Assembly (NCBI RefSeq): GCF_007995215.1
Contig: NZ_VCDK01000006.1
Location: 186,001 to 250,000 of the forward strand
Length of the DNA: 64,000 bases
Origin: Shimia ponticola
Lineage (GTDB): Bacteria > Pseudomonadota > Alphaproteobacteria > Rhodobacterales > Rhodobacteraceae
Direction of reading: 5' to 3'
The notes under the pieces were generated by a model, which saw nothing but the letters and a program-made list of their open reading frames with translations, made no database searches and was not told the DNA's origin. Positions 59,680 to 64,000 of the stretch are shown in pieces; within the stretch, counting starts at the first letter, position 1; each line of letters begins with the position of its first letter. The translations under genes and the position numbers were made by a program.

Positions 59680-61093
59680 TCAAGGCGCTCTCCGTCACGT
59701 CTGAATGCGCGCCTTTGGTGAAAACCGGCGGTCTGGCAGATGTGGCCGGGGCGCTTCCCGCTGCGTTGGCGGAACAAGGCGTACAGATGCGCACGCTGAT
59801 ACCGGGGTATCCTGCCGTCATGTCGGCGGCCAAAGGCAAGCTGGTCGCTGAAATCGACACGCTTTTCGGCGGGCCTGCCAGACTGCTGGCTGCAAAGGTC
59901 AAGGGGCTTGACCTGCTCGTGCTGGACGCGCCGCATCTTTTTGATCGCGAGGGCAGTATCTACCTTGGCCCCGATGGCAAGGATTGGCCGGACAATTCCG
60001 AACGCTTCGCCGCGCTCTGCCGGGTTGCCGCCGATATCGCCGCCGGCATACTGGGGGAATGGCACCCTGACATTGTTCATTGCCATGACTGGCAGGCAGG
60101 CCTCGTGCCCTATTACCTGCGCCAAGACGGCACCAAAGTGCCCAGCGTGCTTACCATCCACAACATCGCCTTTCAGGGGATCGCGCCGCTCAACAAGGCA
60201 ACGGCTCTGGGCATTCGGGAAAAGGACCTTGTGGCCGAGGGCGTGGAGTATTGGGGCAATATCTCTGCCCTGAAGGCTGGGATTGTCTTTGCTGAACGTC
60301 TGACGACCGTCTCTCCGACCTATGCGTCGGAGCTGATGACACCAGACTTCGGCATGGGGCTTGATGGGGTTCTGCGGGGTCGCCGCGCTGACCTTCGCGG
60401 GATTCTGAACGGGATCGATCTGAGCGTCTGGTCCCCGGAGGAAGACAAGCAGATCACGCCATACAAGACCGCGCGCGGCAAAGCCGCCAACAAAAAGGCC
60501 CTGCGCGCAGAGTTTGGCTTGCCAGAGGCGGACGGTCCACTCTGCGTGGTTGTCTCGCGCCTGACCGAGCAAAAGGGCCTCGATCTGTTACTTGATGCAT
60601 TGCCGACTCTCTTGGCAAGGGGCGGACAACTTGCGCTGCTTGGCTCCGGCGAGCCATGGCTGGAAGACGCATTCAAAGGTATTGACGATGCCAACGTTGC
60701 GGTGCGCATCGGCTATGACGAGGCGCTGTCGCACAGGATGATGGCTGGCGGCGATGCAATCCTCGTGCCTTCGCGGTTCGAGCCTTGTGGGCTCACCCAG
60801 CTTTACGGGCTTCGCTATGGTACGCTGCCGGTGGTGGCGCTGACCGGCGGTCTTGCCGATACAGTGATCCCGGCGACCTCGGCGACGATGGCCAAAGGCG
60901 TGGCAACGGGTTTGCAGTTCTACCCGGTCACCACCGCGGCATTGAGCACAGCCTTGACGCAATTGTGCGATATCTTCGCGCAAACGAAAATCTGGACCAA
61001 GATGCAGCGCAATGCCATGGCGCAACCCGTCAGCTGGGCGCCATCTGCCGCGGCCTATGCCGCGCTCTATCGGGACGTGATCGAAAGGCCGGC

Positions 61094-61097
<4 letters not shown>
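59676..61097 (+). CDS. glgA: Glycogen synthase GlgA
   Basis: A 473-residue GT5 glycosyltransferase that extends alpha-1,4-glucan chains from ADP-glucose. The N-terminus [28 protein letters not shown] contains the KTGGL ADP-glucose site; [15 protein letters not shown] and [12 protein letters not shown] follow; the second domain has [19 protein letters not shown] and [23 protein letters not shown] with the catalytic-site Glu. ATG 59676 overlaps glgC by 4 bp, and its TGA overlaps glgX, so translation is coupled through the cluster. Confidence 0.97.

Positions 61098-64000
<2,903 letters not shown>

Overview
The window reads as chromosomal DNA of an alphaproteobacterium, most likely a marine Roseobacter-group member of the Rhodobacterales. 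This rests on the high-GC coding style, the L-malyl-CoA/beta-methylmalyl-CoA lyase of the ethylmalonyl-CoA pathway, the glgB-glgC-glgA-glgX-pgm order, two tripartite tricarboxylate transporters (TTT), and small families typical of the group (DUF1244, DUF1801, N-formylglutamate amidohydrolase). The taxon is inferred from family content only, with no database search.

Layout. 1-9.3 kb is carbon, nucleoside and D-amino-acid metabolism: the end of an FAD-binding dehydrogenase gene, a DUF1801 protein, DeoD, a divergent kinase/acyl-CoA dehydrogenase pair resembling the two halves of ACAD10/11 (LvaA/LvaC-like), malyl-CoA lyase, then dgcN, dgcA and a D-amino-acid aminotransferase, which fit D-glutamate use. 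9.4-17.9 kb holds a repeat-rich OmpA-family protein, a membrane-anchored helix-hairpin-helix protein, an unlisted 31-residue acidic membrane microprotein with its own terminator, DUF1244 plus N-formylglutamate amidohydrolase, pyruvate kinase with two tandem duplicated 76-residue membrane proteins, and a LysR regulator. 18-23.6 kb holds a DUF481 outer-membrane protein, a PepSY/two-component/cytochrome b561 module bounded by a shared palindrome, and rpmI-rplT. 23.6-29.9 kb holds a dimethylglycine-dehydrogenase-like protein, a nucleoside hydrolase, a YghU-type glutathione transferase, an HTH-TPR protein and a 52-residue small ORF.

At 29,993 a tRNA-Ser(GCU) gene opens an accessory stretch with two decayed tyrosine recombinases and a hybrid histidine kinase with a lone receiver protein. 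From 35 to 51 kb comes a catabolic and transport region. It has an RraA/SnoaL/FAD-oxidoreductase operon; a TTT system (tctCBA) with a cytoplasmic sulfatase, divergent from a marR-sulfatase-metallohydrolase operon across a perfect palindrome; and a second operon joining a TTT system to a CaiB-type CoA-transferase and a citryl-CoA-lyase-like protein. The last is controlled from a divergent TctD/TctE pair with a third overlapping gene for a periplasmic binding protein.

The right end (54.6-64 kb) is a tightly overlapping glycogen cluster headed by a GH13 alpha-glucosidase with a LacI-type operator in front: alpha-glucosidase, glgB, glgC, glgA, glgX and the start of pgm. The two most interesting systems are the TTT/CoA-transferase/lyase operon, which predicts uptake, CoA activation and cleavage of an unknown tricarboxylate-like acid, and the MarR-controlled TTT/double-sulfatase module, which predicts import and cytoplasmic desulfation of a small anionic sulfate ester.
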